From assembly GCA_050010535.1 (NCBI GenBank), contig JBEKKT010000016.1, forward strand, positions 1-37,807: DNA of 37,807 nucleotides, given 5' to 3'. The stretch is from JAJRAG01 sp050010535. GTDB lineage: Archaea; Thermoplasmatota; Thermoplasmata; Methanomassiliicoccales; JACIVX01. Below, in pieces: positions 16,565-24,096 of this stretch. The notes beneath the pieces are model-generated. The model did not search any database and was not told the DNA's origin. It was given only the letters and a program-made list of their open reading frames with translations. The position numbers and the translations under genes are program-made. Each line of letters begins with the position of its first letter. Positions within the stretch are counted from its first letter, which is position 1.

Positions 16565-17605
16565 ATGGAAGGCGCCGAGATCGGAGCACTGCACGCGAAG
16601 AAGCTTTCATTGTGGTTCTTAATAACCGCAATCCTCGTTCTGTTTCTGTTCGCCACTGTGGTTCTCGCTCTTTGCATCGGCCCGGTGGGCATCTCAGTAG
16701 ATGAGATAATCAGAATACTCTTCGGTGGAAATGCTTCGTGGTCGCATAGGACAATCATATTGAACATCCGTCTGCCGCGTGTGTTGTTGGGCGGTCTTGT
16801 CGGCGCCTCTCTCGCGATCGCCGGGGCCGCCATGCAGGGGCTCTTCAGGAACCCGATGGCCTCTCCCTATGTTCTTGGCATATCCTCTGGTGCGGCATTC
16901 GGTGCGTCCTTGTCGATCGTGCTGGGGTTCAGCATAGTCTCAGGGCTATTCGCAGTGCCCGCAATGGCATTCATATTCGCATTCATCACATTGGTCTTGG
17001 TCTATAGCATCGCTAAAACCAACGGCCGGGTGCCGGTCGACACTTTGCTCCTCGCAGGAATCGCGATGGCCGCTTTCTTCACCGCGCTCGTGTCTTTCAT
17101 GAAGTACGTCGCAGGAGAGCAGTTGAGCAGTATAGTGTTTTGGATGATGGGTGGCCTCTGGGACGCCCGATGGGATTTCTTCGTTTTCACGCTGCCAATG
17201 GTGGCGGTCGGGGTCGCCTTGATACTCATCTTCTCCCGGGATCTCAACGTCCTGATGATAGGCGAGGAGAACGCGGTCAATCTGGGGGTCAACGTTCCAC
17301 TCGCCAGGAATGTAGTCCTTGTTGCTTCCTCCTTAGTGACCGCGGCCGCGGTATCGGTCAGCGGCGTGATTGCGTTCGTCGGACTAATCGTTCCTCACAT
17401 GATGCGCCTTCTCGTCGGACCGGATAACAGGATACTCCTGCCGGCCTCCTGCCTTGTCGGGGCGATGTTCATGATCTGGACGGACACTCTTGCGAGGACG
17501 ATAATTGCGCCGGAGGAATTGCCAGTCGGTATAATCACTGCGATTCTCGGGGCTCCATTCTTTCTGTACTTGCTGAAAAGGAGAAAAGGGGTGACGGGAT
17601 GGTGA
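16565..17605 (+). CDS. ABC transporter permease, FecCD/BtuC family
   Basis: Transmembrane subunit of a cobalamin/siderophore importer. Family signatures include RLPRVLLGGLVGASLAIAG near residue 80, GLFRNPMASPYVLGISSGA, and the C-terminal GVIAFVGLIVPHMMR coupling region. About nine to ten hydrophobic helices are readable. The frame also allows TTG 16553; ATG 16565 is preceded by a weak GAGTGA and a TATA-like CATAAACATAAAAG near 16508-16521. It is intact and overlaps the ATPase gene by 7 bases, which makes it odd that the adjacent binding-protein gene is broken. Confidence 0.9.
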   Translation: MEGAEIGALHAKKLSLWFLITAILVLFLFATVVLALCIGPVGISVDEIIRILFGGNASWSHRTIILNIRLPRVLLGGLVGASLAIAGAAMQGLFRNPMASPYVLGISSGAAFGASLSIVLGFSIVSGLFAVPAMAFIFAFITLVLVYSIAKTNGRVPVDTLLLAGIAMAAFFTALVSFMKYVAGEQLSSIVFWMMGGLWDARWDFFVFTLPMVAVGVALILIFSRDLNVLMIGEENAVNLGVNVPLARNVVLVASSLVTAAAVSVSGVIAFVGLIVPHMMRLLVGPDNRILLPASCLVGAMFMIWTDTLARTIIAPEELPVGIITAILGAPFFLYLLKRRKGVTGW

Positions 17606-18384
17606 AGCTGGTTATCCAGGGAATAAGCTTCTCGTATGGATCCTCGGACGTGTTGGCCGACGTCACCTTCGAAGCGAGCGATGGAGACGTCATTGGCATA
17701 ATAGGTCCGAACGGCTCTGGGAAGACGACGCTGCTGAAATGCGTGAACCGTGCGTTGAGCCCGCGAGTCGGAACGGTTCTGATCGATGGCAGGGATTACG
17801 TGGAGTTAACGCGTAGGGAGATAGCGGGCAACATCGGGGTCGTTCCCCAGAATTCGGTGGTCAGCTTCCCATTCACCGTCCTGGACATAGTAATGATGGG
17901 GCGCACGCCAGCCATTGAGCGGTTCGAAAGGGAGTCAGAGAAGGATCTTGAGATCGTGAGGAAGGCCATGGAGACTACGAACGTCGTGGCACTGGCCGAC
18001 AGGACGATGGACCAGGTCAGCGGAGGGGAGAAGCAGCGCGTGGTCATCGCAAGGGCGCTCGCCCAGAAGCCGAGGATACTCCTGTTGGACGAGCCGACGC
18101 TTCACCTCGACATTAACCACCAACTTGAGATAATGGACCTTGTCCGTAGCCTCGCCAGGAGCGAGAGGCTCACCGTGATAATCGTGTCTCATGACCTGAC
18201 CTTGGCCGCCAGGTACTGCGACAAGCTGATACTCATGAGCTCCGGCAAGATACGGGCATCTGGGAAGGTAATGGATGTGCTGACCGAGAAGAACATTGAG
18301 TCTGTGTTCAAGGTCAAGGTGGCCGTCACTTATGACGATCATCTGGGGGTTTACACCGTGACGCCGCTTGAATGCTGCAGGTGA
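17599..18384 (+). CDS. ABC transporter ATPase, FecE/BtuD family
   Basis: Energises the importer formed with the upstream permease. Walker A is GPNGSGKTT (about residues 37-45), the Q-loop is VVPQNSV, the signature is VSGGEKQRV, Walker B is ILLLDEPT and the switch His is in IVSHDL. At 261 residues it is intact. The start ATG lies inside the end of the permease gene, so the two are coupled. The substrate, vitamin B12 or an iron chelate, cannot be resolved from sequence. Confidence 0.92.
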   Translation: MVKLVIQGISFSYGSSDVLADVTFEASDGDVIGIIGPNGSGKTTLLKCVNRALSPRVGTVLIDGRDYVELTRREIAGNIGVVPQNSVVSFPFTVLDIVMMGRTPAIERFERESEKDLEIVRKAMETTNVVALADRTMDQVSGGEKQRVVIARALAQKPRILLLDEPTLHLDINHQLEIMDLVRSLARSERLTVIIVSHDLTLAARYCDKLILMSSGKIRASGKVMDVLTEKNIESVFKVKVAVTYDDHLGVYTVTPLECCR

Positions 18385-18482
18385 CCATTCAGCATCGCGA
18401 CTGTCCATACTTGACCATCTCCCTATTCTCCTTCTGAGCGACTTTCTTATACGCGTTTCAGCATTGATTCTCGAGTGTTGTC

Positions 18483-18812
18483 ATGGTTTCAAAAGTCAAA
18501 GTCGACATGATGCTGTGCTCTCACGAGACGACGATTGAAGCGAAAGACAGCGGACATGGCACGGTCGAAGTAAGGTTCGAGTCCAGCTGCAAGGACGTCA
18601 GCCATTTCGCGAGATTGTTGACATCTGTGTCTCCGGATGACTACTCGAAGATAATCGGCTCGCGGATACTCGAGCTCGCCGAGAAAGCTGGGATGACTCC
18701 GACGTGCCTCGTTCCTGCCGCGGTCTTCAACGTTTGTTGGCTCGAGACCGGCATGATATCGAAGAATCTGGTGAAGCAGAAGAAGTCGATCTCCATACAC
18801 TTCGTCGATTGA
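18483..18812 (+). CDS. Small conserved Cys-containing protein (DUF6951-like)
   Basis: 109 residues. The pattern is a beta-strand start (KVKVDMMLCSHETTIEAK), a middle cysteine after a charged strand (SSCKDVSHFARLL), then CLVPAAVFNVCWLETG and a final basic beta strand. Small archaeal and clostridial proteins with this Cys/Cys/C-x-VP layout form an uncharacterised family; I place it there with moderate trust. The cysteines could bind a metal or cluster. A TATA-like CTTATACG at about 18446-18453 lies some 33 bases upstream, consistent with a leaderless message. Confidence 0.7.
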   Translation: MVSKVKVDMMLCSHETTIEAKDSGHGTVEVRFESSCKDVSHFARLLTSVSPDDYSKIIGSRILELAEKAGMTPTCLVPAAVFNVCWLETGMISKNLVKQKKSISIHFVD

Positions 18813-18989
18813 AGCGGCTCGATGCAATCGGCTATTCGACACGCCGTAATCGTCTCTTGGGTCGACCTTATTCCAATTTATATCTAGTGAAAGTTGGACC
18901 TACTAGTTATCGATGGGTGCTCGTGGTAAATGGTGGTCAAACGCGGGCGCTCTCGGAGCGCATCCTCCCTTGCGTCAATCCATGGAGCG

Positions 18990-19306
18990 ATGATTGTTTT
19001 CTTCGTGGACGGAGAAATGATAGGCAGGAGGGGGTCGATATCCCCTTTGTTTCGACGGCGACCGCGATAATATCTTGGACGTCCGGAGAAGGAGATCATG
19101 AACTCGCCCTGGATGTTGACGGCAAGGTCATCAGCGAGATCAAAGAGCATAACAATCGGGCCGTAATCCACCTGAACATTGCCGGAAGTCAATCGGGTCC
19201 GCTTCTTTTGGGTCCGGACTTGGATGTCTTCATTCCTTTGGCTGGAATTATCGTCGTGATCCTCGTTATCATCATGCTGTTGCGGATCGGGGAGAACGGG
19301 AAGTAA
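18990..19306 (+). CDS. Small tail-anchored membrane protein, probable frameshift
   Basis: The C-terminal part (frame open to the stop at 19306) encodes a beta-rich domain (STATAIISWTSGEGDHEL...), then one hydrophobic helix (IPLAGIIVVILVIIMLL) and a short basic tail. That frame has no convincing start. A different frame starts at ATG 18990 after GGAG and reads MIVFFVDGEMIGRRG before running out. Adding one G to the GGGGG run at 19030-19034 joins them into a smooth product of about 106 residues. Alternatively translation starts at GTG 18917 in the second frame, following a TTTATATC box near 18877. No family is recognised. Confidence 0.45.
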
Positions 19307-19343
19307 TGAGTCGGAAATCATGCATACGGGTGGAAAAGAAGAG

Positions 19344-19438
19344 CGCCCCGGTCGGGATTCGGACCCGAGTCCCGGGCTGTCTGCTCCTCCAGCGGAGGGA
19401 CGACAGGCCCGGATGATAGGCCACTACACTACCGGGGC
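19344..19438 (-). tRNA. tRNA-Asp (GTC) with 22-base intron
   Basis: The 7-bp acceptor stem GCCCCGG/CCGGGGC is perfect and the discriminator is G, as expected for Asp. The anticodon stem is CGGGC/GCCCG and the loop is CTGTCGA after removal of an intron placed after position 37. The intron (19379-19400) forms a CCTCC-GCT-GGAGG hairpin. A 4-bp central helix (CTGT with GCAG) flanked by 3-base bulges gives a bulge-helix-bulge site for the splicing endonuclease, cutting between G37 and T and before A38. The mature length is 73. The T loop reads TCCGAAT, so position 55 is C instead of the nearly invariant U. CCA is not encoded. Confidence 0.9.
19379..19400 (-). other. tRNA-Asp intron (37/38)
   Basis: 22 bases between G37 and A38 of tRNA-Asp. 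The exon-intron junctions fit the archaeal hBHBh' geometry, with 5' bulge C-G|T, central helix CTGT/GCAG and 3' bulge A-C|A. Confidence 0.75.
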
Positions 19439-19465
19439 TTTGCCTGAGACCACAATAGATAGCTC

Positions 19466-19474
19466 GTATTTATT
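19466..19474 (-). promoter_or_regulatory. TATA box of tRNA-Asp
   Basis: AATAAATAC on the minus strand, centred about 32 bases ahead of the mature 5' end of the tRNA. Confidence 0.6.
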
Positions 19475-19608
19475 CCTTAAGGTGTCCCAGAACACTGACT
19501 GGGTTTCATGTAATGATGACGACTCTCCGCATTCTCAGCGCAGTCGATTCTTTAGTCACTAGGTTTATGAACGGACTCCCAGATAACTGTCTGAGGAGAC
19601 GTTCGGCG

Positions 19609-20406
19609 ATGGAGAAGAAGTTGCGCGTTGAGGATTACATGGTCCGGGATGTCGTTTCCGTGTCCCCGGACTACACCATCGAAGAGGCTACGAAGAAGCT
19701 CATATCGACAGAGTTTCCCGGGCTTCCGGTGGCCGAGGATGGGCGTCTCGTCGGGTTCGTGACCGCGAAGGAGTTGCTGAGGGCCTCTGCGAAGCCAAAG
19801 ATCAAGGTCCGGCAGATCGCAAAGAGAGGGACGATCACGGTCAGACCGGAAACGGACATCGACGATGCTGCCCGAGTACTTCTTAGGTATGGCTTGCGCA
19901 ACGTTCCGGTGGTGGACGCGAAGGGAAAGCTCGTCGGGATGATATCGAACATCGATATCGTGAGGTCCCACATAGAAAGGGCCACTCCGAACAAAGTACT
20001 CATGGTCAAGACTTTCCTAGAGTCAAAGCACAAGATAGACATCAGGGTCAAGAGGATGGTAATTCCAATCGAGTCGCTGAGGCCGACCCAGCACGAGGTA
20101 TATGCCGACGAGCTTAGGGGTAGGCAGTACGAGATCAGGCGCGGATTGGTGGAGCCTATCATCGTCATCCAAAAGCGTGACCATTACCTGCTCATCGACG
20201 GTCACCACAGGGTCCTTGCGGCGAGGGAAATGGGGGTAAGGCAGTTCTCTGCATTCGTGCTCGAGCCTAGCATGGAGATCGAGTTGGGATTGGAGCGGTC
20301 CGCAGACGAGAGAGGTCTTAGGACTCTCGACGACGTGAAGGTGCTTGAAGGGTCTCACCATCCTCTCGTCGAGGTCACCACGAAACTTCTGAAAGAAGAG
20401 GGATAG
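19609..20406 (+). CDS. CBS-pair plus ParB-like domain protein
   Basis: 265 residues from ATG 19609. Residues about 1-120 hold two CBS motifs (VEDYMVRDVVSVSP...; ITVRPETDIDDAARVLL...), which usually bind adenine nucleotides. Residues about 140-225 are a ParB/sulfiredoxin-like domain with the LIDGHHRVLAARE signature. A C-terminal tail of unknown role ends in ELLKEEG-type charged sequence. The pairing suggests a ligand-controlled nucleotide- or DNA-binding regulator; archaeal members are not functionally defined. The start is supported by GAGGAG at 19593-19598 and a TTTATG element near 19564. The longer frame from 19513 would include that promoter. Confidence 0.85.
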   Translation: MEKKLRVEDYMVRDVVSVSPDYTIEEATKKLISTEFPGLPVAEDGRLVGFVTAKELLRASAKPKIKVRQIAKRGTITVRPETDIDDAARVLLRYGLRNVPVVDAKGKLVGMISNIDIVRSHIERATPNKVLMVKTFLESKHKIDIRVKRMVIPIESLRPTQHEVYADELRGRQYEIRRGLVEPIIVIQKRDHYLLIDGHHRVLAAREMGVRQFSAFVLEPSMEIELGLERSADERGLRTLDDVKVLEGSHHPLVEVTTKLLKEEG

Positions 20407-20437
20407 ACACCCTCCGACTATTCAATCAGTAAGCTGT

Positions 20438-22780
20438 CTACCGCTCCTTGTTCTTTGAGACCGACTCGAGAATAACCTTCTGCTCCACCGAGGCTATGAG
20501 CCCTATCGTGCTGACGACCGTGTCGGGGTTCAGGCTTATGCTATCTATCCCGCTGCGCACGAGGAATTCCGCGAATTCCGGATAGACTGAAGGAGCCTGA
20601 CCGCAGATCGACACCACTCTGCACTTCTTGTGGGCCGCCTTTATCAGGTGCTGGACGGCGCGCTTTATCGCCTCATTCCTCTCATCGAAGTAACCCATCT
20701 TTCCGAGTCTATCCGAGTCCCTGTCCGCCCCCATTATCAGCTGCGTCAGGTCGTTGCTTCCAATGGAGAAGCCGTCACAGTGGTCCGCGAACTCCTCGGC
20801 CATGAATATGTTGCACGGGACCTCAGCCATCAAGTACAGTTTGAAGTCTCTCCCCCTTTCGAGTCCGACTTCGCTCATCATCGCGGCTATCTCCTTGAGC
20901 TCGTCGACCGTCCGGACAAAGGGAAGCATGATCCATATGTTCTTGAGGCCCATCTCTTCTCTCGCCTTCTTTACTGCCAAGAGCTCGAGCTTGAAAGCTT
21001 CCCGGTATTGCTCCGACACGTATCTCGAGCATCCTCTCCATCCTATCATCGGATTGGACTCGTGTGGTTCGAACTTCTCCCCTCCCTTCATCTCTCGATA
21101 TTCGTTCGTCTTGAAGTCCGAAGTCCTCAAAATGACGGGTCTGGGATAGAATGCCCTTCCGACGATCGCTATTCCCTCGGCGAGTCTGTCGACCAATTCC
21201 CTCGATCGCCCCTGCTCCATCAGGGCTAGGGGGTGTTCGGCGACAAAACTCGTAAAAAGGAACTCGATCCTCATTAGGCCGACGCCGGAGACCGGGAGCT
21301 TGGCGTATTCCTCAGCCTTCTGCGGCACGCCTATGTTCACCAGTATCTTTGTCCCAGTGACCGGGACGCTCCTTGGAACGACCTCGCCCGAAGGTTTCGC
21401 CTCGGCGCCGATTTGTTCGGCACCCTCGTAAACCACTCCCATCTTCCCGTCGACGGTGATCAACGTGCCTTCCGTGAGGATTTTTGTCGCGTTCGTCGCA
21501 CCGACGACGCAGGGTATCCCTAGCTCCCTTGCCACTATCGCAGCGTGACATGTCATACCGCCCTCGTCGGTGACGATTGCGGCCGCCCTCATCATTGCAG
21601 GGACCATGTCGGGAGAGGTCATCGAGGTGACGAGCACGTCCCCTTTCTTCACGACATCCAAGCTCATGTTCTCTCCCAGGATCAGCACCGGCCCGTGAAC
21701 CAAGCCCGGGCTCGCCGCCAGTCCTCTGACAAGCACCTTATTCTTCATTCCCGATTCCGCTGGCTGTTCGACCCTCATTCCTCTCACTCCGACATGATTC
21801 AACTTCTCAAGCTTGGAATTCGACGACAGTGTCGTCACAGGCCTTGCCTGAACGACGAATGTCTCACCGGCCTCGATGCACCACTCTATGTCCATCGGCT
21901 TGTCGTAGTGCAACTCGATCTGGTTTCCTATGTCCGCCAGAGCCAGTACCTCCTCGTCCGTAATCTTCTGCCGGTCGGCTAAATCGGGATTGATGTCTTC
22001 GCGGACGCTGTCCCCTCCCTTTCCTCTGACGAGTTTCCAGGTCTGCCTGGCAATCCTCTTGTTGATTATCTTTCTATGAAACTTGTCAACAACGTAAGTG
22101 TCTGGCGTGACCTTGCCCCCCACCATCGCCTCCCCTAGGCCGTATCCAGCCTCTATTATGATATGAGGTAGCTCGGAGTTGGGGTCGACCGTGAACATTA
22201 TGCCGGAGACCTTGGAGCTGACCATCTTCTGCACCACGACAGCCAGCTTGACCTTCTTTTGGCCGAATCCTTTGCTGGACCGGTAGGCGATAGCCCTAGG
22301 CGTGAATAGCGAGGACCAGCACTTCCTAACCTTGTCGAGCAGCACTTCGGAGCTGCTGACGTTCAGGTACGTGTCCTGCTGGCCAGCGAAGCTTGCGGTC
22401 GGGAGATCCTCGGTCGTAGCGCTCGACCTCACCGCAACAAGCCGACTATCCTGATGGGTCTTGAAGAGCTTCTCGTAGGCCTTCAGGATTTCGTCTTTGA
22501 GATCCTGGGGTATCTCGACGTCCTCGAAGGCCTGTCTTATCGATACGGATGCATCTTGGAGCAATCGATCATCGGCGATGTCAATCTTCTCCAGTGCCTT
22601 CTCCACATTCCTCAGGAGGTCATTCTGTTCCATGAAGTAGTCGTATGCGGCCGTCGTCAACACGAATCCTGGCGGAACGTTGAATCCCGCGGCGGTAAGC
22701 TCCCCAAGGTTGGCGGCCTTACCACCCGCGATCGGAATGTCATCGACTCCCAATTCCGCGATGCTAGCTATTCTCTTCAT
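20438..22780 (-). CDS. ppsA: Phosphoenolpyruvate synthase
   Basis: Converts pyruvate + ATP + water to PEP + AMP + Pi, the gluconeogenic entry step. Three modules are readable: the N-terminal ATP-grasp domain (GGKAANLGELTAAGF... and the AVRSSATTEDLPTASFAGQ loop), the central swivelling phosphohistidine domain with the catalytic His in GGMTCHAAIVAREL, and the C-terminal PEP/pyruvate TIM barrel with GSNDLTQL and ICGQAPS. At 780 residues it is of normal length. Start ATG 22780 has GGGGAGAAG upstream, and a perfect 8-bp hairpin lies 32 bases before it. It is divergent from porGDAB, which produces or uses pyruvate, so joint control makes sense. Confidence 0.95.
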   Translation of the reverse strand: MKRIASIAELGVDDIPIAGGKAANLGELTAAGFNVPPGFVLTTAAYDYFMEQNDLLRNVEKALEKIDIADDRLLQDASVSIRQAFEDVEIPQDLKDEILKAYEKLFKTHQDSRLVAVRSSATTEDLPTASFAGQQDTYLNVSSSEVLLDKVRKCWSSLFTPRAIAYRSSKGFGQKKVKLAVVVQKMVSSKVSGIMFTVDPNSELPHIIIEAGYGLGEAMVGGKVTPDTYVVDKFHRKIINKRIARQTWKLVRGKGGDSVREDINPDLADRQKITDEEVLALADIGNQIELHYDKPMDIEWCIEAGETFVVQARPVTTLSSNSKLEKLNHVGVRGMRVEQPAESGMKNKVLVRGLAASPGLVHGPVLILGENMSLDVVKKGDVLVTSMTSPDMVPAMMRAAAIVTDEGGMTCHAAIVARELGIPCVVGATNATKILTEGTLITVDGKMGVVYEGAEQIGAEAKPSGEVVPRSVPVTGTKILVNIGVPQKAEEYAKLPVSGVGLMRIEFLFTSFVAEHPLALMEQGRSRELVDRLAEGIAIVGRAFYPRPVILRTSDFKTNEYREMKGGEKFEPHESNPMIGWRGCSRYVSEQYREAFKLELLAVKKAREEMGLKNIWIMLPFVRTVDELKEIAAMMSEVGLERGRDFKLYLMAEVPCNIFMAEEFADHCDGFSIGSNDLTQLIMGADRDSDRLGKMGYFDERNEAIKRAVQHLIKAAHKKCRVVSICGQAPSVYPEFAEFLVRSGIDSISLNPDTVVSTIGLIASVEQKVILESVSKNKER

Positions 22781-22811
22781 CGACTTCTCCCCATGCAGTG
22801 GGCAGATAAGC

Positions 22812-22832
22812 GCGAGTCTTCAAGAGACTCGC
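22812..22832 (-). repeat. Perfect 8-bp inverted repeat upstream of ppsA
   Basis: GCGAGTCT, a 5-base loop, AGACTCGC. It lies immediately upstream of a CTTATC element (about 22805-22810) and 32 bases from the ppsA start, at the expected BRE/TATA edge. It is a candidate operator or leader hairpin. Confidence 0.55.
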
Positions 22833-22926
22833 TCCTAACCGTCTCCGCTGAATCACTTAGGGTCGGATAAACCCTGCGGTGCAAATCGAATTCCATAGAG
22901 GGTCCCACTACGCTTTTCGAGGAGGA

Positions 22927-22949
22927 TTTCTCAATTGTCGTGAGAAATT
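22927..22949. repeat. Perfect 8-bp inverted repeat
   Basis: ATTTCTCA, a 7-base loop ATTGTCG, TGAGAAAT. Located mid-region between ppsA and por; no gene is attached. Regulator site or RNA hairpin. Confidence 0.45.
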
Positions 22950-22979
22950 CGCCTTCTGTCTATCATTTGCGGGAGTTCA

Positions 22980-23159
22980 ATGATAGCTTCTCATATTTCT
23001 AGTCACCGTAATGAGCGTTCTTTCGTCTCGGGTCCCGTCCTGAACGGCCTTGTTCCATCGGTGCTAAGCGAGTTTCGGGAGTCGATGGAAGCATCCGTCT
23101 TCCGATACAAGATCCTGGAACAACCCAACCGATTGCGGTTTTTCGCAAACTATTTATGA
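22980..23159 (+). CDS. Possible 59-residue protein
   Basis: An open frame of 59 codons starting with ATG five bases after GGGAG. The product is basic and hydrophilic, with a C-terminal stretch ILEQPNRLRFFANYL. No family is recognised, and the frame contains two of the inverted repeats and ends in the por TATA region. It could be a real small gene, or a chance frame in a regulatory region. Confidence 0.25.
   Translation: MIASHISSHRNERSFVSGPVLNGLVPSVLSEFRESMEASVFRYKILEQPNRLRFFANYL
23053..23090. repeat. 8-bp inverted repeat with 22-base spacer
   Basis: TTCCATCG at 23053-23060 and CGATGGAA at 23083-23090, perfect. Upstream of the por promoter by about 60 bases. Confidence 0.4.
23133..23148. repeat. 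Small hairpin next to por TATA box
   Basis: TTGCG-GTTTTT-CGCAA, ending two bases before the CTATTTATG promoter element of por, where a regulator or BRE/TFB would sit. Confidence 0.4.
23151..23157 (+). promoter_or_regulatory. Candidate TATA box of porGDAB
   Basis: TATTTAT, about 75 bases before the porG start; a second AT-rich element (AAATATCGTTATA, about 23189-23201) could serve a nearer start site. Confidence 0.4.
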
Positions 23160-23230
23160 AAGAGCTTCTTGGTCCGATAGAAGCCCTCAAATATCGTTAT
23201 AGGTAATTCCCCTGCCTGAGGGTGTGTAGC

Positions 23231-23809
23231 TTGAACCAACAAGGCGCAACTCGAACGGTTGAAATTCGTTGGCACGGCAGGGGCGGTCAAGGCGTCGTCA
23301 CTGCCAATGAGATTCTTGCTGGCGCGGCTCTTAAGGAAGGCAAGTACATCAAGGCCTTCCCGGAGTTCGGTCCGGAGCGAATGGGCGCTCCGATAAGGGC
23401 ATTCGCCAGGATATCAGACAAGCCTATCACAGTGCATAGTCAGGTGTACTACCCAGACTATGTGATTGTCGTGGACTCGACGCTGATTGGGCAGATAGAT
23501 CTTGTCGAGGGACTCAAACCGACTGGGGCAGTGATTGCGAACTACGCGGACTCACCTGAGAAGCTTAAGGAAGTCCTTCATGCTAACGTCAGCGTTCACA
23601 CCGTCAACGCAACGAAGGTCGCGATGGAAGAGATCGGAAGGCCGCTGGCGAACACCGCGATGCTCGGCGCATTGGCGAAGGTGTCCGGTCTCGTGAAGAT
23701 TGAGACAATCACGAACGAGCTCGCGAGCAAGTTCGCAGGCAAGTTCCCGAAGGAAGTGACGGCGAAGAATGTCAAGGCCGTGGAAAGGGCCTACGCGGAG
23801 GTGTTGTGA
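23231..23809 (+). CDS. porG: 2-oxoacid (pyruvate):ferredoxin oxidoreductase, gamma subunit
   Basis: The gamma subunit of the four-subunit archaeal POR, which oxidises pyruvate with CoA to acetyl-CoA and CO2, reducing ferredoxin. It is recognised by RWHGRGGQGVVTANEIL near the N-terminus and KAFPEFGPERMGAP. At about 192 residues it is normal. The start is either GTG 23222 or TTG 23231; GAGGGTG sits about six bases before the TTG. It is the first gene of porG-D-A-B, each junction overlapping or nearly so. Confidence 0.92.
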   Translation: MNQQGATRTVEIRWHGRGGQGVVTANEILAGAALKEGKYIKAFPEFGPERMGAPIRAFARISDKPITVHSQVYYPDYVIVVDSTLIGQIDLVEGLKPTGAVIANYADSPEKLKEVLHANVSVHTVNATKVAMEEIGRPLANTAMLGALAKVSGLVKIETITNELASKFAGKFPKEVTAKNVKAVERAYAEVL

Positions 23810-24096
23810 TGACCGACGCGGACAAGAAGTACGATGAATATCCGATCGGTGGAATGATAACCGAGAAGGGAAGTGCCAGGAGATATAAGACAGGTGACTG
23901 GCGGTCCCGAAGGCCCGAAGTGGACGAGGAGAAATGCATAGACTGCCTTTTCTGCTGGGTCTTCTGTCCGGACAGCTCGGTCATAGTTGAGAATGAGAAG
24001 ATGACGGGGTTCAGATACTCACACTGCAAGGGTTGCGGGATCTGCGCCACTGAATGCCCGAAGAAGGCCATAACAATGAAAGAGGAGGGGGCATAG
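23809..24096 (+). CDS. porD: Pyruvate:ferredoxin oxidoreductase, delta subunit (ferredoxin)
   Basis: A small 2[4Fe-4S] ferredoxin-type subunit that passes electrons from the TPP/cluster core to free ferredoxin. Two CxxCxxC(x3)CP motifs are visible: CIDCLFCWVFCP and CKGCGICATECP. The second is canonical; in the first the fourth Cys follows WVF. ATG 23809 overlaps the porG stop by one base (TGATG) and has GGAGGTG upstream; a GTG lies directly before it. 95 residues. Confidence 0.93.
   Translation: MTDADKKYDEYPIGGMITEKGSARRYKTGDWRSRRPEVDEEKCIDCLFCWVFCPDSSVIVENEKMTGFRYSHCKGCGICATECPKKAITMKEEGA

Larger units (their letters stand above)
22781..23230. other. Long hairpin-rich intergenic region between ppsA and por
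   Basis: A 450-base divergent region with four inverted repeats (listed separately), at least two TATA-like boxes toward por (CTATTTATG near 23150 and AAATATCGTTATAGG near 23189) and one weak small open frame. It is far longer than other promoter regions in the window. Confidence 0.6.

Noticed and set aside
18884..19321. Minus-strand 145-codon open frame opposite the tail-anchored protein
   Set aside because: The plus-strand frame has a clear membrane helix and sensible composition, while the minus frame is low-complexity Asp/Asn/Arg and lacks a ribosome-binding site.
22999..23190. Minus-strand 63-codon frame in the ppsA-por gap
   Set aside because: No ribosome-binding site, odd composition, and it overlaps the por promoter.
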